From Methanocalculus chunghsingensis (GTDB lineage: Archaea; Halobacteriota; Methanomicrobia; Methanomicrobiales; Methanocorpusculaceae): a stretch of 64,000 nucleotides of DNA. Positions 18,194 through 26,666 of the stretch are shown in pieces; within the stretch, counting starts at the first letter, position 1, and every line of letters starts with the position of its first letter. The stretch spans positions 1 through 64,000 of the forward strand of contig NZ_JWHL01000004.1 in the NCBI RefSeq assembly GCF_018132105.1, read 5' to 3'. Made by a program: the position numbers and the translations under genes. The notes under the pieces were generated by a model that saw nothing but the letters and a program-made list of their open reading frames with translations, searched no databases and had not been told where the DNA came from.

Positions 18194-18808
18194 TTATCGC
18201 ATCCCTATCTGTTTGTGGAGTTGAAGCTGGAGACGGATCTCATGGTTCCATCCGATGATCTCTTCAGCGATCGCATGGTAGTCTGCGCCATGAACCGGGG
18301 AGATGATCACCTCTCCGGCGATCGGATGCTCCCTGAGTATTTTCGCGGCATAGTCGAGATCCTGTTGATCTGCGACGACGAACTTGACGGTATCAACCGG
18401 GCGGATCAGGGGAAGGAGGGAGGTGTCACTCTCCTCCCCTGACGACGGGCATTTGATATCCATACAGACCGCCGCCCAGGGGAGCACCGGACCAAAGGGC
18501 ACCGTTCCATTCGTCTCGATATCGACTTTGTACCCCTCGCCTGCAAGAACCCGGAGGAGGGGGAGGAGTTCATCTGCCTGGAGGAGCGGCTCGCCGCCGG
18601 TGATGCAGATCCGCCGGACTCCCAGTGACCGTATCTCATCAAGGATCGCATCTGCTGAGCGCTCCCTCCCGCCCGCGGCATCCTGCGTATCCGGGGTATC
18701 GCACCACCGGCAGGTGAGGTTGCATCCGGCAAGGCGGAGGAAGGTGCAGCGTTTCCCCTGCTCCCTCCCCTCCCCCTGAAAACTGACGAAGATCTCAGAG
18801 ACCCTCAC
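18194..18808 (-). CDS. queE: 7-carboxy-7-deazaguanine synthase QueE (radical SAM)
   Basis: Radical SAM enzyme that contracts carboxytetrahydropterin to 7-carboxy-7-deazaguanine. Key motifs near the N-terminus are [10 protein letters not shown] and the cluster motif [15 protein letters not shown], followed by GGEPLLQ. I set the start at GTG 18808, which overlaps the queD stop as GTGA and yields [11 protein letters not shown], the family's normal beginning (204 residues). A longer frame from ATG 18844 would add 12 unrelated residues and overlap queD by 40 bases, so it is less likely. Substrate comes from QueD, and the product goes to QueC next in the operon. Confidence 0.92.
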   Translation of the reverse strand: MRVSEIFVSFQGEGREQGKRCTFLRLAGCNLTCRWCDTPDTQDAAGGRERSADAILDEIRSLGVRRICITGGEPLLQADELLPLLRVLAGEGYKVDIETNGTVPFGPVLPWAAVCMDIKCPSSGEESDTSLLPLIRPVDTVKFVVADQQDLDYAAKILREHPIAGEVIISPVHGADYHAIAEEIIGWNHEIRLQLQLHKQIGMR

Positions 18809-19209
18809 CGGGAGACCTCGGCGTAGCAGGTTGCACCTTCCCATACCCGGACAGTGGTTATCCTGCAGTCAAGGCCCATCATCCGGCATGCCTCGTCTAT
18901 CTGATCGGCAATCAGGACGCAAAGGAGCTCGCTCGTCGGATCGCCCTCGGTGACCACGACATCCTGAAACTCAGAGAGGCACCCGACCATCGGGTCGTCT
19001 GCATTGAGGATGACCTGATGGTCGTAGATCTCAACAAGTTTTTTTATGCAATTGTAATCAATGAGGATCTGCGTCCGTGGATCCACAGTCCCCTCGAGCC
19101 AGACCTCGGTGCGCCATCGGTGTCCATGCAATCGGGCGCATTTCCCGTCGTAATGAAGCAGACGGTGGCTTGCATCGAAGTAGACCTCTTTGTAGATGCG
19201 GGTGGACAT
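18805..19209 (-). CDS. queD: 6-carboxytetrahydropterin synthase QueD
   Basis: Converts 7,8-dihydroneopterin triphosphate to 6-carboxy-5,6,7,8-tetrahydropterin, the entry step of deazaguanine synthesis. The 134-residue protein shows the zinc-binding histidines in YFDASHRLLHYDG and CARLHGHRW, with the PTPS/QueD fold continuing to DPTSELLCVLI. It is the first gene of the que operon. The region upstream is shared, divergently, with the rps12 promoter; ATAATAACCTTATAC on the minus strand (about 19229-19243) is a candidate TATA region. Confidence 0.92.
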   Translation of the reverse strand: MSTRIYKEVYFDASHRLLHYDGKCARLHGHRWRTEVWLEGTVDPRTQILIDYNCIKKLVEIYDHQVILNADDPMVGCLSEFQDVVVTEGDPTSELLCVLIADQIDEACRMMGLDCRITTVRVWEGATCYAEVSR

Positions 19210-19292
19210 GTGGTTATCAGTTGGCGGAGAGGATGTATAAGGTTATTATCGAAGACCACTCATGAATGTAGGAACGTGTGGTCGGCGGATAG

Positions 19293-19300
19293 TATATAAA
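19293..19300 (+). promoter_or_regulatory. TATA box of the rps12-rps7-aEF2 operon
   Basis: TATATAAA preceded by the purine-rich GGATAG (BRE-like). It lies 82 bases before the rps12 ATG, so transcription should start near 19325 and leave an untranslated leader of about 50 bases. Confidence 0.6.
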
Positions 19301-19374
19301 ACACCTCCGCGCAATAAGTATTCCAGATTCTGGAACATCCACCGGATCAAAAACCAGCATATCGAGGTATATAC

Positions 19375-19803
19375 ATGGGACAGGGAAAATTTGCAGCGAG
19401 AAAGCTTCAGCGCGACTCAAAGAAGTTCCGCTGGAGTGATCCAAAATACGCACGCCGTGCGCTTGAACTGAAACTGAAGGCCGATCCGCTGAAAGGAGCG
19501 CCACAGGGCCGGGGTATCGTCCTTGAGAAGGTCGGTGTCGAGGCAAAACAGCCAAACTCGGCTATCCGGAAGTGTGTGCGTGTTCAGCTCATCAAGAATG
19601 GCCGTCAGGTGACCGCTTTTGCAGTCGGCGACGGTGCGATCAACTTCATCGATGAACACGATGAGGTTACGGTTGAGGGAATCGGCGGTCGTATGGGCCG
19701 TTCCATGGGAGATATCCCTGGTGTCCGGTTCGTCGTCACCGCAGTGAACAACGTCTCACTCCATGAACTTGTTATGGGACGGAAGGAGAAGGCGCGCAGG
19801 TGA
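19375..19803 (+). CDS. rps12: 30S ribosomal protein S12
   Basis: Decoding-centre ribosomal protein, 142 residues, archaeal/eukaryotic (S23e) type. The universally conserved [17 protein letters not shown] (about residues 61-77) and [10 protein letters not shown] segments are intact. It is first in the S12-S7-EF2 operon, an order widely conserved in archaea. Its stop TGA overlaps the likely GTG start of rps7. Confidence 0.97.
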   Translation: MGQGKFAARKLQRDSKKFRWSDPKYARRALELKLKADPLKGAPQGRGIVLEKVGVEAKQPNSAIRKCVRVQLIKNGRQVTAFAVGDGAINFIDEHDEVTVEGIGGRMGRSMGDIPGVRFVVTAVNNVSLHELVMGRKEKARR

Positions 19804-20420
19804 TCATGGTGACAGAAGAAGTCATGGTACAGGAAGAAGAGCAGCAGGTTGTCGGAAACTCCATCCTCCTCTTCAACAAGTGGGATCCATCAGAAGTCGT
19901 CATTAAGGACCCGGGCCTTGAGCGGTATGTCACCATCACCTCAACGGCAGTTCCGCACTCCTGCGGCCGGCTCACCCAGCAGCAGTTCACCAAGTCCTCG
20001 ATGGCAATCGTCGAGCGGCTTATCAACCGGCTGATGCAGGTGGAGCACAACTCAGGCAAGAAGCAGCTCTGCACGCGGACCGTTATGGAAGCCTTCGATA
20101 TCATCAACCAGAAGACGAAACAGAACCCGATTCAGGTTCTCGTCGATGCAATCGGCAACACCGGACCCCGTGAGGAGACGGTCAGGCTGAAGTATGGTGG
20201 TATCAATGTGCCAAAGTCGGTCGATACCGCCCCGATTCGCAGGGTAAATACTGCTCTGAAGTATATCGCAACCGGCGTCTGGAGAGGCTCGCACAAGACC
20301 AAGCGGTCTGCATCGCAGGTTCTTGCCGACGAGCTTATCGCAGCGGCAAAGGGCGATTCAAAGTGCTTCTCTGTCGGAAAGAAAGAAGAGGTTGAGCGGA
20401 TCGCAAAGTCCGCCCGCTAA
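19800..20420 (+). CDS. rps7: 30S ribosomal protein S7
   Basis: Small-subunit head protein of 206 residues (archaeal S7/S5e type). Family segments include [59 protein letters not shown]-like sequence near residues 104-122, and the end [21 protein letters not shown]. The start is taken as GTG 19800, overlapping the rps12 stop; ATG 19806 or ATG 19824 are alternatives, because the first 15 residues are variable. Twenty-two bases with a GGTGAT ribosome-binding site separate it from aEF2. Confidence 0.96.
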   Translation: MIMVTEEVMVQEEEQQVVGNSILLFNKWDPSEVVIKDPGLERYVTITSTAVPHSCGRLTQQQFTKSSMAIVERLINRLMQVEHNSGKKQLCTRTVMEAFDIINQKTKQNPIQVLVDAIGNTGPREETVRLKYGGINVPKSVDTAPIRRVNTALKYIATGVWRGSHKTKRSASQVLADELIAAAKGDSKCFSVGKKEEVERIAKSAR

Positions 20421-20442
20421 TCCATATCTTTTTTGGTGATCT

Positions 20443-22638
20443 ATGTCACGCGGCAAAAAGATGGTAGAGAAAGTTTCGGAACTGATGGACAAACCAGAGT
20501 TCATCCGAAACATCGGTATTGTTGCACATATTGACCACGGAAAGACGACCTTCTCCGACAACCTCCTCTCAGGGGCAGGGATGATCTCAGAGGAGCTCTC
20601 CGGTAAACAGCTCTTCATGGATTCCGATGCAGAGGAGCAGGCACGTGGAATCACCATCGATGCATCGAACGTCTCGATGGTGCATGAATACAATGGCAAA
20701 GAGTATCTGATCAACATGATCGATACGCCAGGCCACGTCGACTTCGGTGGGGATGTCACCCGTGCAATGCGTGCGGTTGATGGTGCCATCGTTCTTGTCG
20801 ATGCGGTTGAAGGGCCGATGCCCCAGACCGAGACTGTTCTTCGCCAGGCCCTCAAGGAGGGTGTCCGCCCGATCCTCTTCATCAACAAGGTTGACCGTCT
20901 CATCAATGAGCTGAAGGTTGATCCGCAGGAGATGATGATTCGCCTCGGAAAAGTCATCGATAAGGTGAACAAGCTCATCAAAGGGATGAACGAGAAGATG
21001 TACAGTGAGGGTGGCTGGAAACTGGATGCCACAAACGGCACCGTCGCCTTTGGGTCTGCTCTCTACAACTGGGCTGTCTCGATCCCGTACATGCAGAAGA
21101 GCGGTATCTCCTTCAAGGAAGTCATCGACAAGTGCAATGCCGGTGATATGAAGGGTCTTGCCAAGTCAAGTCCGCTCCATGAAGTGATTCTTGATATCGT
21201 CGTCAAGCATCTTCCAAATCCGGTCGATGCCCAGAAGCGGCGTATCCCGATCATCTGGCATGGTGACAAGGAATCTCCTGAAGGAAAGGCGATGCTCAAC
21301 TGTGATCACAAGGGTGCGGTCACGATGATGGTCACCGATATCTCCTTTGATCCCCATGCAGGTGAGGTTGCAACAGGTCGTCTCTTCTCAGGAAAGATAA
21401 GCCGTGGGATGGAACTGTATGTTGTCGGGACTGCCGGAAAGCCCAACCGTCTCCAGCAGGTCGGTATCTTCATGGGTCCGACCCGTGTTGAGGTGGAGCA
21501 GATCGTCGGTGGTAATATCGCCGCAGTCACCGGTCTCAAAGATGCCTTCGTCGGTTCAACCGTCACCTCTAACCAGGATATCGCACCGTTTGAGTCGCTG
21601 AAGCACTACTCCGAACCTGTCATGACCGTCGCTGTCGAGGCGAAGAACATGAAGGATCTCCCCAAACTCGTCGAGGTTCTCCGGCAGGTTGCGAAAGAGG
21701 ATCCAACGATCCGCATCACCATCAATGAAGAGACCGGTGAACACTTAATCGCCGGAATGGGAGAGCTTCACCTTGAGGTCATCACCGGCCGTATCCGCCG
21801 TGACAAGAACGTCGATATCGTCACCTCCGAGCCGATCGTCGTCTACAGGGAGACGGTCACGAAGAAGGCAGGTCCTGTCGAAGGGAAGTCGCCCAACCGT
21901 CACAACAGGTTCTACATCGAACTTGAGCCCCTCGATGAGGTTATCGTCGATGCGATCAAGACCGGTACCGTCTCGATGAACATGAATGCCATCGAACGCC
22001 GTGATGCTCTTGTTGCTCTTGGCATGGAGAAGGATGAGGCGAAGAGCGTCAAGGACATGTACAACTCGAACATCTTCATCGATATGACGAAGGGTGTCCA
22101 GTACCTGAACGAGACGATGGAGCTGATCCTTGATGGTCTCCATGAGGCACTTGATGGTGGCCCGCTCGCAGATGAGCAGGTTCAGAACGTCAAGATCCGT
22201 CTGATGGATGTCAAACTCCACGAGGATGCCATCCACCGTGGTCCCGCCCAGGTTATCCCGGCGGTCAGGGCAGCTGTGAAGGCCGGTATCCTGATGGCGA
22301 ATGACCAGCTCCTCGAGCCGGCCCAGAAGATCCAGATCACGGTCCCTCAGGATCAGATGGGCGCAGCCATCTCCCAGATCCAGGGACGCCGTGGCCAGCT
22401 CACCACCACCGACTCCGAAGGCGACCAGATCGTCGTCAACGGTGTGGCACCGGTTGCAGAACTCTTCGGGTTCGCAGGCGACCTCAGGTCAGCAACCGAG
22501 GGCCGGGCAATGTGGAGTACCGAGTTCTCCGGGTTCCAGCTGGTTCCCGCATCCCTCGTCAATGACGTCGTCATCGGTATCCGGAGGCGGAAGGGACTGA
22601 AGGAACAGATCCCAACGCCAAACGATTACCTCGCATAA
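20443..22638 (+). CDS. fusA: Translation elongation factor aEF-2
   Basis: Ribosomal translocase GTPase of 731 residues. GTP motifs: [10 protein letters not shown] (G1, about 29-38), ARGITIDAS (G2), DTPGHVDF (G3, about 93-100) and NKVD (G4). The diphthamide site is visible in [17 protein letters not shown] near the C-terminal domain; the His of IHRGP is the residue that is modified in archaea. It is preceded by TTTTTTGGTGATCT with a good ribosome-binding site. It is the third gene of the ribosomal operon; after its stop comes an IS200/IS605-like palindromic region. Confidence 0.97.
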   Translation: MSRGKKMVEKVSELMDKPEFIRNIGIVAHIDHGKTTFSDNLLSGAGMISEELSGKQLFMDSDAEEQARGITIDASNVSMVHEYNGKEYLINMIDTPGHVDFGGDVTRAMRAVDGAIVLVDAVEGPMPQTETVLRQALKEGVRPILFINKVDRLINELKVDPQEMMIRLGKVIDKVNKLIKGMNEKMYSEGGWKLDATNGTVAFGSALYNWAVSIPYMQKSGISFKEVIDKCNAGDMKGLAKSSPLHEVILDIVVKHLPNPVDAQKRRIPIIWHGDKESPEGKAMLNCDHKGAVTMMVTDISFDPHAGEVATGRLFSGKISRGMELYVVGTAGKPNRLQQVGIFMGPTRVEVEQIVGGNIAAVTGLKDAFVGSTVTSNQDIAPFESLKHYSEPVMTVAVEAKNMKDLPKLVEVLRQVAKEDPTIRITINEETGEHLIAGMGELHLEVITGRIRRDKNVDIVTSEPIVVYRETVTKKAGPVEGKSPNRHNRFYIELEPLDEVIVDAIKTGTVSMNMNAIERRDALVALGMEKDEAKSVKDMYNSNIFIDMTKGVQYLNETMELILDGLHEALDGGPLADEQVQNVKIRLMDVKLHEDAIHRGPAQVIPAVRAAVKAGILMANDQLLEPAQKIQITVPQDQMGAAISQIQGRRGQLTTTDSEGDQIVVNGVAPVAELFGFAGDLRSATEGRAMWSTEFSGFQLVPASLVNDVVIGIRRRKGLKEQIPTPNDYLA

Positions 22639-22659
22639 GGCCAGATCACGATCTAACAG

Positions 22660-22880
22660 GCAGGAAGCCCACGACTTCAGTCGTGGGGGGAATGCCGTTA
22701 AATCTAAATATTCAATAGTCGATGCTAATGTGTGCAAGGTACTTCCTCTAGGGAGACAACGGTTATCATGCACATATCTACGGGCTGTCTATCAACCAGC
22801 CTATCGCACTCCGCTCTGATACAACCCGGATCAGAGAGATGGAAGGGCAAACCAACGACTTTAGTCGTTGGTAGTTGATC
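22660..22880 (+). mobile_element. Palindrome-bounded remnant or MITE of IS200/IS605 type
   Basis: Two perfect 8-bp stem hairpins 185 bp apart: CCCACGACTTCAGTCGTGGG at 22668-22687 and CCAACGACTTTAGTCGTTGG at 22853-22872. The stems differ by a compensating base-pair change. The first matches the form of IS200/IS605 right-end/omega-RNA hairpins (a GCCCACGAC-loop-GTCGTGGG). Between them lies no transposase frame, and a third hairpin, CTCTGA-N11-TCAGAG, sits at 22815-22837. The whole 332-bp gap (22639-22970) has no other gene; it ends in a T-rich CCTTTTTCTTTTTCG stretch (about 22890-22904) that may terminate the aEF2 transcript. Best read as a non-autonomous element or decayed TnpB element end; exact borders unknown. 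Confidence 0.55.
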
Positions 22881-22970
22881 TCCACCCTGTCCTTTTTCTT
22901 TTTCGTGGCTACCTGCCTGATGAGCAGGGCGATCCCGAGTCTTTATCAGTGTACAGGATGATCATCTGGT

Positions 22971-23585
22971 ATGGGTATCAAGGTGCTTGCATTTGCCGGC
23001 TCGCCACGGCGGCATGGTAATTCAGAGACACTTCTCGACTGGGTCCTCGATGCGATGCGGAAGGAGCCTGATGTCGAGGTGGAGAAGTATCCCCTGACCG
23101 AGATCAACATTGCCCCCTGTAAAGGATGTAACGCCTGCGAGAAGCTCAATACCTGTGTCCAGAAGGATGATCTCGTCTGGGTGGAGCAGAAGATCATCGA
23201 TGCCGATATCATCATCCTCTCCTCCCCGATCTTCTGTATGGGGATTGCGGCACAGCCAAAAGCCCTCATCGACCGGGCACAGGTCTTCAGATCACGGAAG
23301 TATGTCCTGAAGCTCCCGATTGTTCCCCCTGAACGGAAAGGAAAGCGGATCGGGATCTTCCTTGCGACCGCCGGCCAGGACTGGGAGTATGTCTTCGATG
23401 CTGCGATACCATCGGTGAAATGCCTCTTCAATGTCATCGATGTGAAGAATAAGGATATCCGGTACCTGATGGTTAATAATGTCGATGAGAAGGGGGCAAT
23501 CCTTGAGCATCCGAGCGCTGGGAAGGATGCGGCTGCCCTTGCAGATGAAGTGATCACGACGATGCGGGAGATGAAAAGGGAATGA
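22971..23585 (+). CDS. Iron-sulfur flavoprotein (Isf-like, NADPH-dependent FMN reductase fold)
   Basis: Flavodoxin-fold electron carrier of 204 residues. The FMN phosphate loop is AGSPRRHGNSETLLDWVL (about residues 9-26), and the compact cluster motif CKGCNACEKLNTC (Cx2Cx2Cx5C, about 47-59) matches methanogen Isf proteins that bind one 4Fe-4S cluster. SSPIFCMGIAAQPKALIDR is the usual flavin-stacking region. Isf in Methanosarcina is linked to reduction of O2 or peroxide with ferredoxin; the role here is inferred. Its stop overlaps the start of a paralogue (ATGA). Confidence 0.87.
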   Translation: MGIKVLAFAGSPRRHGNSETLLDWVLDAMRKEPDVEVEKYPLTEINIAPCKGCNACEKLNTCVQKDDLVWVEQKIIDADIIILSSPIFCMGIAAQPKALIDRAQVFRSRKYVLKLPIVPPERKGKRIGIFLATAGQDWEYVFDAAIPSVKCLFNVIDVKNKDIRYLMVNNVDEKGAILEHPSAGKDAAALADEVITTMREMKRE

Positions 23586-24175
23586 AGGCACTTGGGATTT
23601 CGGGCTCTCCCCGGCGGGGTGGCAACACCGAGACACTCCTTGACGCCTTCCTTGAGGGTGTACGTGAGGGGGGAGCGGATATTGAGAAGATCGTCCTCCG
23701 CGATCTCGAATTTTCATCATGCAAAGGCTGCAATGCCTGCCATAAGACCGGTGTCTGTGTGCTGAAGGATGATCTGACAGAAATTTTTGAGGAGATCCTC
23801 TCTGTTGATATCCTCGCCCTTGCCTCCCCGATCTACTCGATGAGTGTGACGGCGGAGATGAAGGCGCTCATAGACCGGGGGCAGGTCTTCTGGGCGAGGA
23901 AGTTCATCCTGAAGGATCTCTACTTCGATTATGATCATATCAGCAGGCATAAGGGCTTCTTCGTCTCGACCGCGGGCCAGAACTGGGATCATGTCTTTTC
24001 TGCCGCCTATCCGGTGATGACGGCCTTCTTCAACGATATCGGGTTTGAGTACCGGGATAATATCATCGCAAACAATATGGACGAATATAAGGGGATCAAA
24101 GGTCACCCGACGGCCCTTGCGGATGCACGGAAGGCAGGGGCATCGGTCGTAACAGAGCTTGCGAAGCTCTCCTGA
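23582..24175 (+). CDS. Iron-sulfur flavoprotein, second paralogue
   Basis: A 197-residue paralogue of the gene before it. FMN loop SGSPRRGGNTETLLDAFL (about residues 7-24), cluster motif CKGCNACHKTGVC with the same Cx2Cx2Cx5C spacing (about 44-56), and ASPIYSMSVTAEMKALIDRGQVFWARK. Both copies share the pattern FxATAGQxWxxVFxAAxP, so they come from one duplication but are already well diverged. The four-base overlap means they are made together, perhaps forming a heteromer, which is inference. Confidence 0.87.
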   Translation: MKALGISGSPRRGGNTETLLDAFLEGVREGGADIEKIVLRDLEFSSCKGCNACHKTGVCVLKDDLTEIFEEILSVDILALASPIYSMSVTAEMKALIDRGQVFWARKFILKDLYFDYDHISRHKGFFVSTAGQNWDHVFSAAYPVMTAFFNDIGFEYRDNIIANNMDEYKGIKGHPTALADARKAGASVVTELAKLS

Positions 24176-24231
24176 CCGATCCCTGTGATCCTGAGCGGAG
24201 GTATTACTTTCTGATACATCCATATTCTGGT

Positions 24232-24558
24232 ATGAGTGAAATACTGGTCACCACGACCGATGAGATACCAGGATATGACCTCGAGGTAATCGGGGTTGTC
24301 TTTGGCAATACCGTTCGTGCAAAACATATCGGAAAGGACATCTTTGCAGGCTTAAAGAGCCTCATCGGCGGCGAGATCGGGGCCTATACCGAGATGCTCT
24401 CAGAAGCCAGGGCCGAGGCTCTCTCCCGGATGGTTGCGGAAGCCCGAAGAGTCGGGGCCGATGCTGTTGTCGCATCCAGGTTCACGACCGCCGAGACGAT
24501 GCCGGGTGCGGCAGAGATCGTGGCGTTTGGGACTGCGGTAAAGATGAAGAAGAAGTAG
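24232..24558 (+). CDS. YbjQ/UPF0145-family putative heavy-metal-binding protein
   Basis: A 108-residue cytoplasmic protein of the YbjQ family: it starts ILVTTTDEIPGYD, then VIGVVFGNTVRAKHIGKDI, SEARAEALSRMVAEARRVGADAVVASRF and the closing EIVAFGTAVKM, all family landmarks. Members form pentamers; the function is unknown. It stands alone with its own spacing, and a strong hairpin follows its stop. Confidence 0.85.
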   Translation: MSEILVTTTDEIPGYDLEVIGVVFGNTVRAKHIGKDIFAGLKSLIGGEIGAYTEMLSEARAEALSRMVAEARRVGADAVVASRFTTAETMPGAAEIVAFGTAVKMKKK

Positions 24559-24575
24559 GAGGATCCGGGAGATGA

Positions 24576-24593
24576 AGCGGGAACACTCCCGCT
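24576..24593 (+). terminator. Perfect hairpin after the YbjQ-like gene
   Basis: AGCGGGA-ACAC-TCCCGCT: a 7-bp perfect stem with a 4-base loop, 18 bases after the stop of the YbjQ-like gene. There is no T-run after it, so termination is only a guess; it could also lie in the leader of the AlbA_2 gene. Confidence 0.4.
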
Positions 24594-24623
24594 GTATCGT
24601 TATGGAGGATTTGGGTATGCAGC

Positions 24624-25787
24624 ATGACCCCTGAAGAAGTATACAATCTTATCGCACCTGGCGAGGATAGTCACCGCCAGTTTAAACAGGATATTACAAA
24701 TGCCGACTCCCTGGCAGCAGAGATGGCGGCATTTGCCAATGCTGAGGGGGGAATCATCGTGATCGGTGTTGCCGATGATGGATCGGTACCCGGTATCTCC
24801 CGTGTGGATGTTACCCGGATCAACCAATTAATCAGTAATTCTGCCTCCCAGCATGTGCGGAGCCCGCTGACTGTTCAGACAGAGAATGTCTGGTTAGGCG
24901 AGGATCGGATCGTTATCGTCCTTACTGTTCCCAAAGGGATAGATAAACCGTACTTCGATAAGAACGGGGTCATATGGCTGAAGACCGGATCTGATAAGCG
25001 CCGGGTTAATTCACGAGAGGAGTTGTGCCGCCTCTTTCAGAGCGCCAACCAGTTTCATGCAGATGAGCTGCCGACGAAGGCAGGTATTGATCACCTTGAT
25101 AAGCTCCGTCTTCGCCCCTTTCTGCAGCGTGTCTATGATCTCCCGTATCCGGAGACGGATGATGACCTGGTACGGCTGCTCCAGAACATGAATCTGGCTA
25201 CAGAGGACGGTATGCTGAATCTTGCCGGTCTTCTGCTCTTTGCGGAACGGCCGGAGTGGATCAAACCGCAATTCATTGTAAAAGCAATCCGGTATCCCGG
25301 GGAAACCTTTCATGAAAGTTCCTTTTATGATTCAGAGGATTTTGCGGGACCTCTTCCGGAGATCTTCCAAGGGGCACTCCTCTTCATCATGCGTAGCCTC
25401 CACAAAATTCAGGCCGGCCAGAGTGTGAACGCACCCGGGATGCCGGAGATTCCGCAGGTTGTCTTTGAGGAACTGCTGGTAAACGCTCTCGTTCACCGGG
25501 ATTACCTGATCAATGCGCCGATACGCCTCTTCGTCTTTGATAATCGGATTGAGATCATCAGCCCAGGCAATCTGCCAAACAATCTGACTGTTCCAAAAAT
25601 CCGGTCAGGGAACTCTGTCATGAGAAACCCAATTCTTGTATCATTCGTTGCTAAGGGGCTGCTTCCCTATCGGGGGCTTGGTTCAGGGATCAAGCGTGCC
25701 CTGCAGGAATGGCCGGATATTGATTTTCTGGATGACAGAGAGAGCGGCCTCTTCATTGTGACGGTTCATCGGAAGAAGATCTTTTAA
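24624..25787 (+). CDS. AlbA_2 (Schlafen-type)/HATPase_c_4 DNA-binding regulator-like protein
   Basis: A 387-residue protein. The N-terminal domain matches the AlbA_2 or divergent AAA-4 family: ESDxEFK-like DSHRQFKQDITNADSLAAEMAAFANAEGGIIVIGVADDG (first 60 residues) and the later IWLKTGSDKRRVNSREEL. The C-terminal third looks like the HATPase_c_4 module: VVFEELLVNALVHRDYLINAPIRLFVFDNRIEIISPG followed by LPYRGLGSGIKRAL. Such proteins are usually annotated as putative transcriptional regulators or ATP-dependent helicases, with little biochemical proof. The gene is monocistronic and convergent with the M50 protease. Its function is not known. Confidence 0.78.
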   Translation: MTPEEVYNLIAPGEDSHRQFKQDITNADSLAAEMAAFANAEGGIIVIGVADDGSVPGISRVDVTRINQLISNSASQHVRSPLTVQTENVWLGEDRIVIVLTVPKGIDKPYFDKNGVIWLKTGSDKRRVNSREELCRLFQSANQFHADELPTKAGIDHLDKLRLRPFLQRVYDLPYPETDDDLVRLLQNMNLATEDGMLNLAGLLLFAERPEWIKPQFIVKAIRYPGETFHESSFYDSEDFAGPLPEIFQGALLFIMRSLHKIQAGQSVNAPGMPEIPQVVFEELLVNALVHRDYLINAPIRLFVFDNRIEIISPGNLPNNLTVPKIRSGNSVMRNPILVSFVAKGLLPYRGLGSGIKRALQEWPDIDFLDDRESGLFIVTVHRKKIF

Positions 25788-25841
25788 AAAGAGGTGGTCC
25801 GGAGGAGGGTGGTACGCCCTAACATCCCGTTATTTTTTGAT

Positions 25842-26462
25842 TCAGAGGTACACCATCGCCCCGATCAGCAGCGCAAACGACAGGCCGATCAGGAGCAGGA
25901 AGACGCCTTTGTTCCATGCAAGGACCTTCTTCCCATCGAGCGGCCCGACGGGGAGCATATTGAAGGCGGCGAGCATCCCGTTGATCTTGACCCCGATGGC
26001 ACCGACGAGGGCGATGAATGGGGAGAGGCCAAATGCGATGCTTGCAAGGGCGATGATCCCAAATGGTATGGCGAGGAGGAGGTTCGTGACCGGACCGGCC
26101 GCCGAGATGACACCATTCTCCTTCCTTGAGAGGCCTGAGCCGTAGATCATCGTTGCACCGGGTGCTGCAAAGACGACGCCGACGAGAGCGGCGAGGGCGA
26201 CGGCAACAAGGAGCATCTGGTTGTCTTTCCGAAACTCTGCCCAGTGACCATAGTGGATGGCAGTGAACTTATGGGCCAGTTCATGGAGGACGAAGCCGAC
26301 CCCGACGGTGACCATCGAGAGGAGGATGAGGAGTGCCGCTGTTCCGAGGTCCACCCCACCACCTGAGATGCCTCCGACGAGTGCGATGGAGAAGGCGATC
26401 GCGAGGGCAAACCAGGCGATGCCGAGGTCTTTTCGCTCGCGGATGGAGATACGATTAAGCAT
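25842..26462 (-). CDS. M50-family site-2 protease-like membrane metallopeptidase
   Basis: Integral membrane zinc protease. Helices are evident: IAWFALAIAFSIALVGG, the zinc motif HELAH in VGFVLHELAHKFTAIHYG, several further hydrophobic segments, and VGPLDGKKVLAW, the counterpart of the NPxDG motif that supplies the zinc-binding Asp. I choose ATG 26462 (MLNRISIRERKDLG, 206 residues), because archaeal relatives begin shortly before such a RxRRDLxIAW segment; the frame could also start at ATG 26531, adding 23 residues. It is convergent with the AlbA_2 gene and divergent from the M3 peptidase. Confidence 0.85.
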   Translation of the reverse strand: MLNRISIRERKDLGIAWFALAIAFSIALVGGISGGGVDLGTAALLILLSMVTVGVGFVLHELAHKFTAIHYGHWAEFRKDNQMLLVAVALAALVGVVFAAPGATMIYGSGLSRKENGVISAAGPVTNLLLAIPFGIIALASIAFGLSPFIALVGAIGVKINGMLAAFNMLPVGPLDGKKVLAWNKGVFLLLIGLSFALLIGAMVYL

Positions 26463-26636
26463 TAAGAAATATTGGTTTCGCAGAAGATAGGGTTTCTCAT
26501 CCGGGATCATGCCTGCCATGCTCATCTTCATCGGATGAAAGCCCGGACCGAGGAGAAAGAAGGGGAGGGATACGGGATCTCCGATCTACAGGTGAACTAC
26601 CCCCCGCTTGCGCAAGGGGACTTCTCGCCTGCGGAG

Positions 26637-26646
26637 TTAAATAATT
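26637..26646 (+). promoter_or_regulatory. TATA-like element of the M3 peptidase gene
   Basis: TTAAATAATT centred about 25 bases before ATG 26667. That is the TATA-to-start-site distance in archaea, so the transcript is probably leaderless. An upstream 10-bp palindrome, CTTGCGCAAG (26607-26616), might be an operator. Confidence 0.45.
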
Positions 26647-26666
26647 TCCGGGCTGATGATACATGA

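Noticed and set aside
26535-26666. A 43-residue frame (MKARTEEKEGEGYG...) between the M50 and M3 genes.
   Set aside because: It spans the probable TATA box of the M3 gene and has no ribosome-binding site or family resemblance.
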